Positions 11,136-22,124 are shown, counted from the first letter of the stretch. The stretch is 64,000 nt of DNA from Orientallactaga sibirica (GCA_036365145.1 JAEOAD010002182.1:372001-436000), one strand, 5' to 3'. Notes: a model not told the origin generated them from the letters alone. Made by a program: numbers and translations.

Positions 11136-11324
11136 TACTGAGGCCCTGGATGCACTCATTAACCCCTCTGTTGGGTAAAGGATAGTTAAAAGGCTCTGGC
11201 AGCACCTTCCTAGATATAAGCCTAAGGTCCAAAAGCAGTTCTGCTTGGGAAAGTACATGAAATGAACATTATCTTGTTTTATGAGACTATTATTTTTTCA
11301 TTGGAGAAATGCAAAACCCTATCA
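11136..11324. other. Unique noncoding sequence
   Basis: Nothing recognised. Confidence 0.4.
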
Positions 11325-11340
11325 AAAATCCTTCCAAGCC

Positions 11341-11486
11341 TGTTGGGTGTGGCGGCGCACGCCTTTAATGCCAGCACTCAGGGAGGCAGAGGTAGGAGGA
11401 TCGCTGTGAGTTCAAGGCCACCCTGAGAATACAGAGTGAATTCCAGGTCAGCCTGCGCTAGAGTGAGACCCTACCTTGAAAAAAAA
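11341..11486 (+). mobile_element. B1 SINE with 16-bp target duplication
   Basis: Bounded by perfect copies of AAAATCCTTCCAAGCC (11325-11340 and 11487-11502). Confidence 0.92.
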
Positions 11487-11500
11487 AAAATCCTTCCAAG

Positions 11501-11605
11501 CCAGGCATGGCAGCACATGCCTGTAATCCCAGCACTTGAGAGGAGGCAGTAAAAAGATTGTGAACTCAAGGTCAGCCTCGGCTGTATAGGGAGACCTTGT
11601 CTTAA
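11501..11605 (+). mobile_element. B1 SINE, shortened
   Basis: CCAGGCATGGCAGCACATGCCTG head begins inside the preceding target duplication; middle portion deleted. Confidence 0.7.
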
Positions 11606-11675
11606 GGGTTTAGGACATACATAGCTCAGGGGTAGAGTGCTCGCCTAGCATGGAAGGCCCTGGTTTCCATCATTC
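11606..11675 (+). mobile_element. ID element
   Basis: TAGCTCAGGGGTAGAGTGCTCGCCTAGCATG with a B-box-like CTGGTTTCC; tRNA-like but too diverged for a tRNA. Confidence 0.7.
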
Positions 11676-12484
11676 TATTTCTGATCTTTGAATTTCATTG
11701 TAAACATTAATACATACTCACTACAGGGAAAACATTCAAAGAATCCAGAGGCATCTAATGAAGTGGCCTGCATACAGGGTGGGGCCCTGCCACATCTGCC
11801 TTGTGCTTCTCTGAAGCAACTTGTCAAACCAGAGTGCCAGGCCCCAGAGCAGAGCCGGCACCTGCCACAAGGAATCAGGGCTGAGAAAAGGCTGGCATTT
11901 CAGCCTTCCTGCTGAATCATTTCCAGCTGCCCTGGTCACATAAGTGACAAGATGATACATCAATACCAATAATGCTGGAAGGGTCTGCCAGGGGAAGCAG
12001 CATTCTTCTCCCTGGGGGCACGACGTCAGCCTCAGAAGGCAGCTGGAGCCACTGAGGATGAAGGGTCTCTGCCCAGAGCCTCTGTCTCCCCCTCCCAGAT
12101 CCACACCCTGCCCCACTTTGCAACACCAAATGGTGACAGGAAGAGGCTACTCCTAGGGCAGCCAAAAATCACCTCCAGTAAACAGACACTACTTGAGCCC
12201 TCGTCAGAGAAGCCGGTGCAGGGACAGAAGATGCAGGCAAACAAGGGGTACAGAGCCTCGTCCTACTGGAGGGGCTGGTCTCCCCTTCAGAACTCAGTGG
12301 GGCACCTGGCTCCACTTCTGCTGGCCTCCAACATGTTTCAGCCCCACAGGTCACCTGGCTCCTTTGAGTATCTGGAGACTACGTGTTGAAGGAAGAATTT
12401 GGGAGCTGCTGGGTTAGGGCCCCAGGAGAACACATGATGAGGGCCTTCCAGCCAGATCCTTCCAGAAAAGGTTCTAATTGCATG
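11676..12484. other. Unique noncoding sequence
   Basis: Moderately GC-rich, no repeat recognised. Overlapping frames on both strands (126 codons at most) show no domain. Confidence 0.4.
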
Positions 12485-12575
12485 CCAGGCTGTAAACACT
12501 TAGAGGGCAGGAACTGTCTCACTATCTCCACACAGCATCTAGGATGGCATTCCTATACTACAGGCCCTCAAAAAC
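12485..12575 (+). mobile_element. L2 LINE 3' end fragment
   Basis: TTAGAGGGCAGGAACTGTCTC and CTCCACACAGCATCTAGGATGGC match the 3' end of L2. Confidence 0.6.
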
Positions 12576-12579
12576 TTCA

Positions 12580-12807
12580 TTCGCATATAAGCTAGGCACA
12601 TCCTCCTTTCCACTTTAAGCCATCTCTAGTTTACTTGTAATGCCTAATACAGTGCAAGTGTATGCGGTTATTATATTGCTTAAGTAATAATGCAAAGAAG
12701 AAAAGCCTGCAGATACTCAGTACAATTTTCTTTTTTCAAATAATTTGTATCAGTGGTTGGTTGAACTCAGGAATGTGGTTCCTACAGATACAGAGGACAG
12801 AAACTAT
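12580..12807 (+). mobile_element. Tigger-type DNA transposon remnant
   Basis: CATCTCTAGTTTACTTGTAATGCCTAATACA, TTGCTTAAGTAATAATG and GGTTGGTTGAACTCAGGAATGTGG...GATACAGAGGACAG correspond to the 3' half of a TcMar-Tigger MITE. Confidence 0.7.
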
Positions 12808-13738
12808 AACAATCTGCAGTGCGTGTGTTTATGCGTTTATTATGGACACCTTCTCGGCCCAACACAGTTTTACGAGGCTGATCAGGACCGGGCATGGAGT
12901 CAACTAATGCTTGGCAAAGGCTGAATGCTGGCTACAGAAAGCACACCTAGTCAGTGGGGGAAGTAGACCTAGACAAACTCAGTAGATGACTGGAAGGCAT
13001 GGCTGAGCCTTCTGGCATATGCAGGTGGATGGTGAATGAAGGAAAGGGGATGAATGGAAGGACACAGACTGGGCCACCTGAGCTCTCCCTCTCGCATTCT
13101 CCCAGCCCACAACAAGACAAGGACTGACTTACACTTGGTATTATCTGTTCCTTCCCGGTCCTGCCAGTGGAGAGTGGTTCTCACTTGCATAACAAACCAG
13201 AAGCTTCTGATACCTACCAGCACACACAGGGCCGAACAATCAATGCCTGACTTGCCAGGAAGAGAACACATCCCCTCTCCCTGGAGAGAACTAGTCTGAG
13301 GCTGCTTCTGATGGAAGCCCACTGTCCACCCAGGCCAGGGGTGACCGCAGTGGCTTGTCCAGTTCTTCCTGTTGTTCAAAGGCTGACTGAAGTCTCTAAT
13401 CCCCTCTGGTCGTTTCTGGGTCTCTCTTATCAGAGGGTGAGCAGAGGACAGAGGGAAAGGGCTACCCACATGCATATCTGGGTCAGAGCATCGAAGGCCA
13501 GGCTGGCAAGGCCCAAGGCCACCTGAAAGCTACCTCGGACTGTATGCCAGTTGCATCTGGCCAGCAGGAATGGGGCTGATACTCAAAGCTCAAAAGCCAG
13601 TTCCAAAGCAAGGCAGCATCTTTATCTTGCTCCTGCAGATGGAACAGATAAATAAGATTTGTTAAAAAAAAAAAAAAAAAGTGCGTTTGCTTTACAGATT
13701 TACAGAACACAGAGGAGGAAAAAAAAGGAAAACTAAAG
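12808..13738. other. Unique noncoding sequence
   Basis: No repeat recognised except an A18 run at about 13662-13680. A 168-codon minus-strand frame (12969-13475) has no domain and no convincing splice context. Confidence 0.4.
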
Positions 13739-13875
13739 CTGGCGTGGTGGCTCACACCTTTAATCCCAGCACTTGGCCAGAAGTAGGAGAATCACTCTGA
13801 GACTACATAGTGAATTCCAGGTCAACTGGACTAGAGTGAGACCCTACCTCAAAAAACAAGCAAGAAAAAAAAGAG
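13739..13875 (+). mobile_element. B1 SINE
   Basis: GGCGTGGTGGCTCACACC head, internal deletion after CAGCACTTGG. Flanks AAGGAAAACTAAAG and AAGGAAAACTAGAG are a target duplication. Confidence 0.85.
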
Positions 13876-14422
13876 AAAGGAAAACTAGAGTAGAAGACAG
13901 AAAAGGAGAGAGGTGAGAGAGAATTCGGACAGGTGAAGAGATAAAGAAAAGTCAGAAGACACAGGAAGTTGTTAGATAGAAGGTACTTTGCTCCCCATCA
14001 GAGCCAAAACCCATCAATGAAAAGGCTGCTGAGCTGGAGAAGGCCTGGCAGGCAGGCAGCACAGAGTACAGGCCTATGGGAAGAACTCTAACAAGAACCA
14101 CACACAGAAGGCTGCACCAGGGCTATGGGGCTCCTTCCAGAACCCTGAGGGGAGTGTGGAAAACAGAGAAAAACTCTGAGTGCTCCAGGCACTCCCTGGA
14201 GGGAACTGTGTTTGGTATCCCATCAAGCTGCAGCCTGGAAATGCTGGTTTTCTGAATCTTGAGGGGGCTCAGAAAAGGCTTTACTACCCCTCATAGCTAC
14301 CAGTTCAGAACACACCCACAAGGTCATGAGATCATCCAAAAGGCCATTTCTCTGCCACCACTCCTGGTCCAGCTCACATATTCCCTGAAGAGTCAGGAGA
14401 CACTGAAACAGAGAACAGAAGT
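13876..14422. other. Unique noncoding sequence
   Basis: Purine-rich at first, otherwise nothing recognised. Confidence 0.4.
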
Positions 14423-14500
14423 TAGGGGTGTACTCAGTAGTCGGGCACCTGTCTAGTATACAGGAGGATTTGAGTTCATCCACAGCACTGCACAAAAGAT
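14423..14500 (+). mobile_element. ID element
   Basis: TACTCAGTAGTCGGGCACCTGTCTAGTATACAGG with TTGAGTTCATCC as B box; old copy ending in an A/G-rich tail. Confidence 0.6.
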
Positions 14501-15044
14501 GAGAAGGAAAAGGGAAAGGAAAAGGAAGGGAAGGAAAAAGGGAGGAAGGCAGTTAGGGTTGATTCTGACAAGCTTTTGAAGTGCCAGTCCCCAACCTAAC
14601 CTATTGTGCTTAATATAACCTGCAGCTTCCCCCAGAAGAGAGGCTGCCAAAGGCCTCCCCAGCCTCTCCTCTCAGACAAGAACATGGGAGGGGGCCTCAT
14701 TAAGGGCACAAGAGCACTGAAATCCTTACTTCTTTTCCTTAGGTATCTGGCACTCGTTCAGCAGAATAAAGCCTGGCCTATGTGCCAGCACAGTGCTAAC
14801 CTCTGAGGGCATAACATGAAAAGGTCATGTTGAAACCCCCACTTCCCTCAACCCAGCCCTCCAACATATCACTTAGTTCTCACTACCTCCTAATCTGCTC
14901 TGTCACTCCATCACCTCTTACTCAGATAACAGCATCCACACCCTAATCCATCTCCATCCCCTGCATGCACACCTCCACCCCGGTGCATTCTCCATGAAGA
15001 AGACACCGTGATCATGGCTGAAGGAAAGACTAAACAGACCCTTT
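14501..15044. other. Unique noncoding sequence
   Basis: Nothing secure; 14840-14990 has an L2-like pyrimidine-rich texture. Confidence 0.35.
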
Positions 15045-15706
15045 AGGATGCCCATACTTGAAAATCACAAGTGTTGGCAAGGCCAGAAAGGACCTGGAAC
15101 GTGTACACGGTTGTGGGAATGAGAAATGGTGCGACCTCTTTGGAAACCAGTTTGGCAGCTCCTCCAAAGTTAAACATAGAGTTACCATGTGACCCAGCGA
15201 TTCCAGGCCAAAAGAATTGAAAACAGGTGTTCAAACAAAAACGTGTACACCAATGTTCCTAGCAACGCTATTCACCATGGCCAAAGGGTGGGAACAGCCT
15301 AAGTGTGCATGCATGGGTGAATGGATAAACAAAATGGGGTACAGCCACACAATGGGTTATTATTCAGCCTTAAATAAGAATAAAGTACCAACACACTATG
15401 ACGTGGTAGACCTTGAAAATGTGATTCTAAATAAAAGAAGCCAGCCACAGAAGACACAAATCACATGATTCCATTTACTATGAAATGCCCAGAATAAACA
15501 AAACCATTGAGACAGGAAATAGAGAGGTGACTTCCAGAGGCAGGCGGGAAGGACCGGGGACCTGCTCAGGGGGAAAGCTGCTCTTTGGATCATGAGAAGT
15601 TCTGGAGAGGAATGGAGGCGATGCTGGCATAACATTGAGACTATACTGAATGCCACAAGATTCTAAGTCATAAAACACTTAAAATAGTAACTTGTATACT
15701 ACATGC
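15045..15706 (+). mobile_element. L1M LINE, ORF2 end and 3' UTR
   Basis: ACAAGTGTTGGCAAGG, CCATGTGACCCAGCGATTCC, AAAAGAATTGAAAACAGG and GGGTTATTATTCAGCCTTAAA are hallmark L1M 3' words in the right order. All frames are broken. Confidence 0.9.
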
Positions 15707-15723
15707 AGTTTACCAGGGAGGGG

Positions 15724-15850
15724 GTTGACACTATGGTTCATGCCTACAATCTCAGCACTCAAGAGAGGGAAGATTTCAAGTTCAAAGCCTGTCTGAACCA
15801 GCTACTGAGTTTGAACCTAACCTAAGCTACACTGCTAAATCTTCTTTCAA
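15724..15850 (+). mobile_element. Old B1-like SINE
   Basis: ACTATGGTTCATGCCTACAATCTCAGCACTC core; diverged and with a shortened centre. Confidence 0.6.
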
Positions 15851-15855
15851 AAGAC

Positions 15856-16000
15856 TTTTTTTTTTTTTTGGTTTTCCGAGGTAGGGTCTCACTCAGGCTA
15901 ACCTGAAATTCACTATGTAGTGTCAGGGTGGCCTCAAACTCACCACAATCCTCCTACCTCTGCCTCCCAAGTGCTGGGTGTGCGCCAACACGCCCAGCTA
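15856..16000 (-). mobile_element. B1 SINE
   Basis: T tract then GAGGTAGGGTCTCACTCAGG; short flanking repeat AGACTTTTT. Deleted for a few bases near GTGCTGGG. Confidence 0.88.
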
Positions 16001-16020
16001 GACTTTTTCTTTCTTTCTTT

Positions 16021-16265
16021 TTAAACTTTTTAAAATGTTTTTATTTTTATTTATTTATTTGAGAGAGAGAGAGAGAGATACAGAAATAGGCAGGTAGAGA
16101 GAGACAGAATGGGTGCTCCAGGGCCTCCAGCCACTGCAAACGAACTCCAGATGCATGCACCCCCTTGTGCATCTGGCTTACATGGGTTCTGGAGAATCAA
16201 GCCTCGAACCGGGGTCCTTAGGCTTCATAGGCAAGCGTTTAACCGCTAAGCCATCTCTCCAGCCC
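16021..16265 (-). mobile_element. B2-type SINE
   Basis: Ends AGCCATCTCTCCAGCCC; contains TCGAACCGGGGTCC, an intact antisense B box. Confidence 0.9.
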
Positions 16266-16294
16266 TCTTTTTTTTTTTTTTTTTAAGTGAAAAC

Positions 16295-16440
16295 TGCCAG
16301 GAGTGGCGATGCCTTTAATCCCAGCACTCAGGAGGCAGAGGTAGGAGAATCACTGTGAGTTCAAGACCAACCAAGGACAACAGAGTGAGATCCAGGTAAA
16401 CCTTGACTAAAGTGAGACCCTATCTTGAAAGAAAAAAAAA
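16295..16440 (+). mobile_element. B1 SINE
   Basis: GCCAGGAGTGGCGATGCC head. The bounding word AAGTGAAA/AAGTGGA recurs at about 16286, 16441 and 16667. Confidence 0.85.
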
Positions 16441-16446
16441 AAGTGG

Positions 16447-16664
16447 ATCTGGAGAGATGGTTTAGCAGTTAAGGCATTTATTTGCCTGTGAAGCCAAAGG
16501 TCCCAGGTTCAATTCCCTAGGACCCACATCAGCCAGATACACAAAGTGGCACATGCATCTAGAGTTCGTTTACAGTGGCTGAAGGCCCTGGCATGCCCAT
16601 TCTCTCTCTTTCTCTATCTATCTCTCTGTCTCTCAAATAAATAAAATAAAATCATGTTTTTTAA
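16447..16664 (+). mobile_element. B2-type SINE
   Basis: TCTGGAGAGATGGTTTAGCAG head, GGTTCAATTCCC B box, TCTATCTATCTC tract, AAATAAATAAA tail. Confidence 0.9.
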
Positions 16665-16684
16665 AAAGTGAAAAATAAAACTGA

Positions 16685-17190
16685 AGTAGATTGTTATCCT
16701 CCTTCTAATGGCTCTCTCCATTTTTAGGATTAAACCAACCTTCTGACATGACCTCAAGGACCCCACATCCCAGTGGCTCTAGCCAACTGCACCTTCCATC
16801 CCTCCTTCTTGCTCTCTTCATCTGCCTCAGCCAGTCTGTATGGTTAGGAATTCCTCCCGTTCTCATCAGTCCACAGCACACACTTCTCCCTGTCTACACG
16901 GCCACCACCCTCCAGACCTGAATTCATGCCCTATATCTCCACCTAAGTATCTCTTCCTAGAAAGGTCATGTACTGGAGTCTGTTGTGGAGGACGGCCCTG
17001 GTGTGCCATGGTCTCTCCCTGTAATGAAGTGTTTAATACCTGTCTTTCCTGCTGGACTGTGAATGCCAGGGGGCAAGGAGCAGGCCTGCCTCATTCCCTC
17101 TGGACGCTCAGCACTACCCAGCTGTGAGGACCTTCTCAGAATCTCACTGGGGACACTGTCCCCAGGCTTATCATCAGGCTCAAGAGGGAA
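16685..17190 (+). mobile_element. L2 LINE 3' region
   Basis: Follows L2 order loosely: CTCTCCATTTTTAGGATTAAA, CCTCCTTCTTGCTC, then TGGACTGTGAATGCCAGGGGGCAAGG near the 3' end. Strongly decayed. Confidence 0.5.
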
Positions 17191-17205
17191 AAAGAGAATA
17201 GCTTG

Positions 17206-17445
17206 GGACTGGAGAAATGGCTTAGTGGTTAAGGCACTTGCCTGCAAAGCCAAAGGATCCTGGTTTGATCCTCCAGGACCCACGTAAAGCAGATGTACAG
17301 GGCACGTGCATCTGAAGTTTGTTTGCAGTAGCTGGAAGCCCAGGCACGCCTATTCTCTCCCTCTCTCTCTCTCTCTCTCCCTCCCTCTTTCTCTCTCTTT
17401 CCCTCTTTCTCTCTCTCTCAAATAAATAAATACATAAAATATTTT
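17206..17445 (+). mobile_element. B2-type SINE
   Basis: GGGACTGGAGAAATGGCTTAG head and a long CT tract; forms an inverted pair with the next copy. Confidence 0.9.
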
Positions 17446-17446
17446 T

Positions 17447-17676
17447 TTAAAAATATTTTATTTATTTATTTATTTGAGAGAGAGAGAGAAATAGATAGGG
17501 AGAGACAGAAGGGAGAGAGAGAGAGTGGGCACGCCAGGGCCTCCAGCCACTGCAAATGAACTCCAGATGCATGTGCCCCCTTGTGCTTCTGGCTTATGTG
17601 GGTCCTGGAGAATAGAACAGGAATCCTTTCGCTTTGCAGGCAAAGGCCTTAACTGCTAAGCCATCTCTCCAGCCCC
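17447..17676 (-). mobile_element. B2-type SINE, inserted in the tail of its neighbour
   Basis: Antisense copy in the A-rich tail of the previous element, whose tail resumes at 17677. The composite is bounded by related words GAATAGCTTGG (about 17197) and GACTAGCTTGA (about 17711). Confidence 0.9.
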
Positions 17677-17934
17677 AATAAAAATATTTTAAAAAAAAAA
17701 AAAGAGAGAGAGACTAGCTTGAACACATGGGTTTCTGTGGGGCTTCAAGCTAGAGTAAGCAGTGAAGGTTGATCTGAATAAAGGAAGACGTTCCAGCCAA
17801 AAAAAGGACCAAGGAGGAAGCAGGGTCCCTCAGTGTAAGATGGGCTTAGAGACAGGGCCAGGCCAGGTGCATTTAGGGAAGGAAAGGAGTGGAGTAAGCA
17901 GAACCAGGGCCTGACTGATTGTACCTGCTCTGCA

Positions 17935-18165
17935 GTGACAATTTACAACCTTGGTAGGCATGAGCCAGCACCATTCTCTGAGCACAATATCTCATGTGCT
18001 GTCTCAACGAGTCTCACACCTACTGAAGGAAGAGGGCACTGTTATGTCTCTATCAATCAGAGAAACAGACGCCCAGAGAAACTGAAGGAATTGCCCTCTT
18101 CAAGGTCACCCAGCTGCCAAGTGTCTAAATGGGATCGGTACTAGGTTCGCCTGAGTCCACAATGA
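17935..18165 (-). mobile_element. MIR SINE
   Basis: Antisense order: ACAATATCTCATG, GAAACAGACGCCCAGAGAAACTG, TCAAGGTCACCCAGCTGCCAAGTG, then a B-box remnant ACTAGGTTCGCC. Confidence 0.75.
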
Positions 18166-18599
18166 GACTCTTGGGCAACAGGGACCTCTAAAGGCTCCAG
18201 CATTGGCCCGCCAGGATAGTTGTGCCCAAACCAAAGAATGTTTTGCCTCCTGGAGAACCCAGAGCTGTCTGGCTCCCCAGCAGGCTTCCCACAGGGAAAG
18301 GGGCTATTGTGCAAGCAAGGCCCGGGCCCAGCACAGTGCTTTATGAGCCAGGGGGAAATGCCCACCACAAGTCCCTCATGGTTGGCAGACCTGACCAATG
18401 GCCTTGTCTGGATAATGTACCTGTCATAGTAGTTCCAGTGATTGGCATAGGGAGAAGGGGGTTCTCAAGGCCCCAGCCTGGGTCACTCACACTTGGCCCC
18501 TCCAAGAACTGCTTCCTCTGACCCTAAGACAACTCCCCATTTTCCACCTCCAGCCCAGGCCTCCCACTGAATGGCAGACACCACCTGGGCACTCCCCTC
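18166..18599. other. Unique noncoding sequence
   Basis: Nothing recognised. Confidence 0.4.
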
Positions 18600-19105
18600 T
18601 TAGGGTTTCACAGACACCTCCAACCCAACATGTCTAAAAGTGACCCCATCGTTCCCCAGTCTGTTCCTCTGCCTGGGGTCCCTCTCTCAACGACAGGTAC
18701 CACATGTTACCAGCTCTTCCTTAGGCCTCATCCTTCAGACATACCCCTCTCTAGGCAAAGTACATCTCACCTATAGCAGGGCAGCCTGGGCCCACAGCAC
18801 ACTAACCTGCACTTCCCACGATGCCAGGGGATCTGTGTGCATTTGCAAGCTCGAGAAGCATGCTCTCACATCAACAGCCCTTCCATCTGCCACCCATAAT
18901 TCCATGAGGTCCACCAACGTCTTTCCACACCACCCGCATCATCGCCAAGTCACTGGCATCACCTTAGCTGATATCCAAATCCCACTCCAAAACCCCTCCC
19001 CAGGAACTCAAGTGGCCCTTCAATACACCAATGTGATCACAAGTCCCCTAGGTGAGGCCTTGAAATGGCTTCCCCCTACCCCTTACCATGAAGACCAAAC
19101 TTCAC
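18600..19105 (+). mobile_element. L2 LINE, coding-region remnant
   Basis: CCAACCCAACATGTCTAAAAGTGA and CTTGAAATGGCTTCCCCC correspond to L2 ORF2 text. The 158-codon frame here is a relic of, or coincident with, this sequence and not a host gene. Confidence 0.55.
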
Positions 19106-19109
19106 ACAT

Positions 19110-19570
19110 TTATTAGCAACATTTTTATTGCTCATTGTCTAAATGCCAGGTATTGTTCTAGGCACTGGAGCAAGAGCAGGAAATGAAACAAAGACCCTGT
19201 CACTGTGGAACTTAGATCCTAATGAAGAAAAGAGAAAATGCATACTGAATTATGTAAAGATTTTACATGTGAAGAATGTCAACTGGTAAAAAATGTGATC
19301 AAGGAAAAATAGAAAAGATTACAAAATTTATTTAAATAGAGCAGAGATCTTAATGAGGTGACATGTTGAGCAAAATCTGAAGGGTTAGCTAAGGAAGAAC
19401 ATTCCAGGTGGAAGAAACAACCAGAAAAAAGGTCCTAAGGCAGAAATCTTTTCTGGTCAAGGAATAGCAAAGAGGCCAGTGTGGCTGATACAGAGTGAGC
19501 AATGACAGTGGACAGAAACTAAAAGCAGACAGCTCACAGTGGTCAGTCATGTTGAGCCTATGTTCATGGT
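19110..19570 (-). mobile_element. L2 LINE 3' region, part 1
   Basis: CCAGGTATTGTTCTAGGCACTGGAG, GAACATTCCAGGTGGAAG and GAGGCCAGTGTGGCTGATACAGAGTGAGC are classic antisense L2 words. Interrupted by a SINE stack and continues at 20885. Confidence 0.8.
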
Positions 19571-19586
19571 AAGAATACTAGGCTAG

Positions 19587-19798
19587 GAGGCTGGAAAGAT
19601 GGCTTAGCAGTTGAGGTGAGTGCCTGTGAAACCTGAGGACCCAGATTCAATTCCCCAGTACCCACATATGCCAGGTGCACATGTCTGGAGTTCGTTTACA
19701 GTAGCCAGAGGCCCTGGTGCACCCATTCTCTGTCTCTGTATGTCTCTCTCTCTATCTATCTATCTCTATCTCTCAAATAATTAAATTTAATGAAAAAA
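19587..19798 (+). mobile_element. B2-type SINE
   Basis: Preceded by the first copy of the target AAGAATACTAGGCTAG (19571-19586). Tail interrupted by two inverted SINEs. Confidence 0.88.
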
Positions 19799-19957
19799 AT
19801 TTTTTTGTTTTTTGGTTTTCTGAGGTAGGATCTCACTCTAGCTCAGGCTGACCTGGAATTCATTATTTAGTCTCAGGATGGCCTCGAACTCATGGCAATC
19901 CTCCTACCTCTGCCTCCCAACTGCTGGGATTAAAGGCATGTGCCACCACACCCAGCT
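19799..19957 (-). mobile_element. B1 SINE
   Basis: Inserted in the tail of the preceding B2; full-length antisense copy ending CACCACACCCAGCT. Confidence 0.9.
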
Positions 19958-20196
19958 AATTTAAATTTTTTTATGTTTTATTTTTTATATTTTATTTATT
20001 TATTTATGTATTTGAAAGAGAAAAAGAGGCAGAGAGAGAGAGAATGGGTACACCAGGGCATTCAGCCACTGCAAATGAACTCCAGATGCATGTACCCCCT
20101 TGTGCATCTGGCTTATATGGGTCCTGGAAAATTGAACCAGGGTCCTTTGGCTTTGCAGGCAAATGCCTTAACTTCTAAGCCATCTCTCCTGCCCTA
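19958..20196 (-). mobile_element. B2-type SINE
   Basis: Antisense copy abutting the B1; head reads AAGCCATCTCTCCTGCCC. Confidence 0.9.
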
Positions 20197-20230
20197 TATT
20201 AAAAAAAAATTTTAAAGAATACTAGGCTAG

Positions 20231-20466
20231 GGCCTGGAGAGATGGCTTAGTGGTTAAACGCTTGCCTGTGAAAGCCTAAGGACCCTGGTTCAAAGCTTGA
20301 TTCCACAGGACCCATGTAAGCTAGATGCACAAGGTGGTGTATGCATCTGGAGTTCGTTTGCAGTAGATGGAGGCCCTGGTGCACCCATTCTCTATCTATC
20401 TGCCTCTTTCTCTGTCTGTTACTCTCACATAAATAAATGAAAAATAAACAACAACAACAAAAAAAA
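20231..20466 (+). mobile_element. B2-type SINE
   Basis: Bounded by the second (20215-20230) and third (20467-20482) copies of AAGAATACTAGGCTAG. An extra AAAGCTTGATT duplicates part of the B box. Confidence 0.9.
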
Positions 20467-20482
20467 AAGAATACTAGGCTAG

Positions 20483-20704
20483 GGCTGGAGAGATGGCTCG
20501 GTGGTTAAGGCACCTGCCTGCAATGCCTAATGACTTGGGTTTGATTCTTCAGTACCCACATAAATCCAGATGCACAAAGTGGCACATGCATCTGGAGTTT
20601 GTTTGCAGTGGGTAGAAGCCCTGGTATACCCATTCATATTCATTCTCTCTCTTTCTCTCTCCCTCTCTCTCTCCTTGCAAATAAATAAAAATAATTTTTA
20701 AAAG
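20483..20704 (+). mobile_element. B2-type SINE
   Basis: Starts immediately after the third target copy; contains a short ATTCATATTCATTC duplication before the CT tract. Confidence 0.9.
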
Positions 20705-20709
20705 TTCTT

Positions 20710-20866
20710 GCCAGGCATAGTGGCTCATGTCTTTAATCCCAGCACTCAGGAGGCAGAGGTAAGAGGATCACCGTGAGTTCAAGGCCACCCTGACACTACA
20801 TAGTGAATTCCAGGTCAACCTGAGCTACAGTGAGACCCTAACTCAGAAAAAAGAAGTTATTTTAAT
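20710..20866 (+). mobile_element. B1 SINE
   Basis: Placed in the tail of the preceding B2; followed by the partial fourth target copy AATACTAGGCTC (20872-20883). Confidence 0.88.
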
Positions 20867-20884
20867 AAAAAAATACTAGGCTCA

Positions 20885-21240
20885 TGGGAACCCATGTGGA
20901 GTGGTTTTTAAATAGAACAGTGATCTGACTTGTACAAGGTCATGCTGGCAATATGATCAAGAATGGACAGTATGAGACAAAGGTTGGCAGGTGAGAGGTC
21001 AGCAGAAAAGTCACCTCAAGAGCCCAGGTGAAAACTGATGATGAATGGGACTCTAGTGGCAGCGGAGGAGAGTGGGAAGCGTCCAACTATGGATGCATTA
21101 TGAAGGTGGAGTGACTGAGCTTGCTAGCACATGAGATGTGAAGAAGAGTAATGCTGAGAAGTCAAAAATCCTTCCAAAAATTTCGGCCTAAACAGCAGAG
21201 ATGAAGAAACCACAGGAGGGATGAGTTTGGGAAGCCAGGG
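20885..21240 (-). mobile_element. L2 LINE 3' region, part 2
   Basis: AACAGTGATCTGACTTG, CCCAGGTGAAAACTGATGATG and CTAGTGGCAGCGGAGGAGAGTGG continue the L2 interrupted at 19570. Confidence 0.65.
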
Positions 21241-21924
21241 TGGAGAACAGGAATTCCACTTTGGGATGGGGCATGGAACCGGGGCCACCCAAGGCAAGAA
21301 GAGGAAGGGTGTGAGGACACATGGAAGAGACAGCTGTGCTAAGTGAGAGGTGGAGAGAAACCCCAAGGACTAGGAGGAAGGAGGACGGAGAAAGCCCTGT
21401 GAATGCCTCCAAACTACAGGAGGAGGGCTGCCCATGGACACAGGGTGGGAAAGTGTTCAAGATGTCCCCGGGAAAGGGTGTTTCCAGGATGGGTGGCTGA
21501 CCTTTCCTAGATTCAGCCAGTGATTCATACTCACTCTCCTTCCCTTCCTCCCTCCCTACCTCCTTCTCCTCTTCCAAAACCCAGCCTTCAGCCTTGGACC
21601 TAGCAGGGGCACAGCTGTCAATCTCGATTCTGACCCATGCTCTCCTTCCTCCCTCCACCTCTTTCCCCTTCCCTTCCAGGTCATCCTTAGATAAGTACAC
21701 GGACTACATTCTCAAACAGAGCCAGTGGGGTACCTTTGGAGATAGGATGTCCAGATCTGCCTTTCACAAGCTTCCCATTTTCCCCAGTAAGGCCACAGCG
21801 AGAGTTTAACTCTCCCAGGAAAAAATAGGCCAGTTTTACCTAGAAAGGAGGAGTAAGCTTTTTTTCTGAAATTCCAACCATTCCTCTCACTTTATCCTCA
21901 CAAAATAGGTGATTTTTCTTTTAT
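21241..21924. other. Unique noncoding sequence
   Basis: GC-moderate, no repeat recognised apart from a CCCTCC-rich tract near 21540-21680. The 170-codon minus frame (21188-21700) runs across L2 relics and lacks domains. Confidence 0.4.
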
Positions 21925-22113
21925 ATATGTATTTTTTAAATTTATTTATTTGAGAGAGAATGGGCAGGCCAGGGCCTCCTGCCACTGCAAACCAACTCCA
22001 GACACAGTACCACTTTGTGCATCTGGCTTTACATGAGTGCTGGAGAATTGAACTCCAGGCCAGCAAGCTTTGCGTGCAAGAGCCTTTAACCATTGAGCAA
22101 TCTCTTCAGCCCT
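21925..22113 (-). mobile_element. B2-type SINE, shortened
   Basis: GGCAGGCCAGGGCCTCCTGCC, then a lost segment around the B box and GAGCAATCTCTTCAGCCC head. Confidence 0.85.
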
Positions 22114-22124
22114 TCTTTTTTTTT

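Noticed and set aside
18640..19116. 158-codon plus-strand open frame
   Set aside because: Coincides with L2-like sequence; not a host exon.
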